DNA of 29,962 bases from Phytophthora quininea (Eukaryota > Oomycota > Peronosporomycetes > Peronosporales > Peronosporaceae). The translations under genes and the position numbers were made by a program. The notes beneath the pieces are model-generated. The model was not told the DNA's origin and did no database searches. It saw only the letters and a program-made list of their open reading frames with translations. The number at the start of each line of letters is the position of its first letter. The first letter of the stretch is position 1. The stretch lies in the NCBI GenBank assembly GCA_011947345.1, contig JAAVTG010000516.1, forward strand, positions 1 to 29,962, read 5' to 3'. Shown here piece after piece: positions 29,858-29,962 of this stretch.

Positions 29858-29962
29858 TTACTGCTTGCCATCGTAGAACAAGAAGTAAATGCTAAACAGG
29901 AACACGCCAATCATCATGGAGAAGGCGGACGCGTAGTACGGATAAGCAGCTGGGATGAAGCG
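29858..29962 (-). CDS. C-terminus of a small membrane protein (partial)
   Basis: The minus strand is open from the window edge to TAA (29858-29860). It gives 34 residues: an aromatic and small-residue start ([15 protein letters not shown]), then a hydrophobic segment ([12 protein letters not shown]) of membrane-spanning type, ending in a short polar tail YDGKQ. The tail contains no ER-retrieval motif of the strict KKxx kind. I do not recognise the family. It shows no disruption, unlike everything to its left, so it probably marks the start of normal chromosome-arm genes. Confidence 0.6.
   Translation of the reverse strand, partial: RFIPAAYPYYASAFSMMIGVFLFSIYFLFYDGKQ

Overview
The window is the end of a eukaryotic chromosome, almost certainly from an oomycete or another stramenopile. 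It opens on a terminal CCCTAAA array (TTTAGGG on the other strand, the plant and oomycete telomere type). The genes inside it have very short GT-AG introns (50-70 nt). The transposon set includes a Crypton-type tyrosine recombinase, SWIM-type MULEs, piggyBac, pogo, hAT and PIF/Harbinger-like pieces. The right-hand gene carries a GTTLR-type domain that I associate with diatoms and oomycetes. The species cannot be named from the sequence.

Telomere side (1-4910): terminal telomere (1-301), a G-less telomere-derived tract (302-920), a roughly 163-bp satellite with an A/B alternating structure (921-1953), about 0.8 kb of unique AT-rich DNA with a long fold-back, a second block of telomere repeats lying inside the chromosome in the same orientation (2788-2860), a second G-less tract (to about 4100) and a separate 129-bp satellite of about seven copies (4109-4910). 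Bases 1-707 and 2784-3600 contain no G at all on the + strand.

Transposon graveyard (5.1-26.3 kb): a hAT transposase relic (+), a broken Ulp1/C48 cysteine protease gene (+), a Crypton-like tyrosine recombinase relic (-), a MULE transposase with six recognisable introns (+), an LTR-retrotransposon gag relic, and a pogo/Tc1-mariner element whose TA target duplication and 24-bp inverted ends can be located exactly (16683-18539). A second MULE follows. It was split by a piggyBac element (19203-23186) with perfect 14-bp ends and TTAA on both sides, and the MULE reading frame continues in phase across the insertion. A Harbinger-like tail and a possible Copia integrase scrap come last. Almost every coding frame here is broken by stops or one-base shifts, so I annotate these as pseudogenes or relics.

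Inner side (26.3 kb to the end): GC-rich DNA without a recognisable gene, then a gene at 27735-29725 encoding three copies of a roughly 75-residue stramenopile-type domain. It is interrupted only by frameshifts and has no in-frame nonsense codon that I could find. The window ends in the intact C-terminus of a small membrane protein on the minus strand. This is probably where ordinary chromosome-arm genes begin.

The elements are nested and mostly dead, so there is no working operon or pathway. The most informative parts are the strand-asymmetric telomere-derived DNA, the buried telomere, the dated nesting of piggyBac in a MULE, the Ulp1 gene with its catalytic triad spread over three frames, and the three-domain gene at the right edge.
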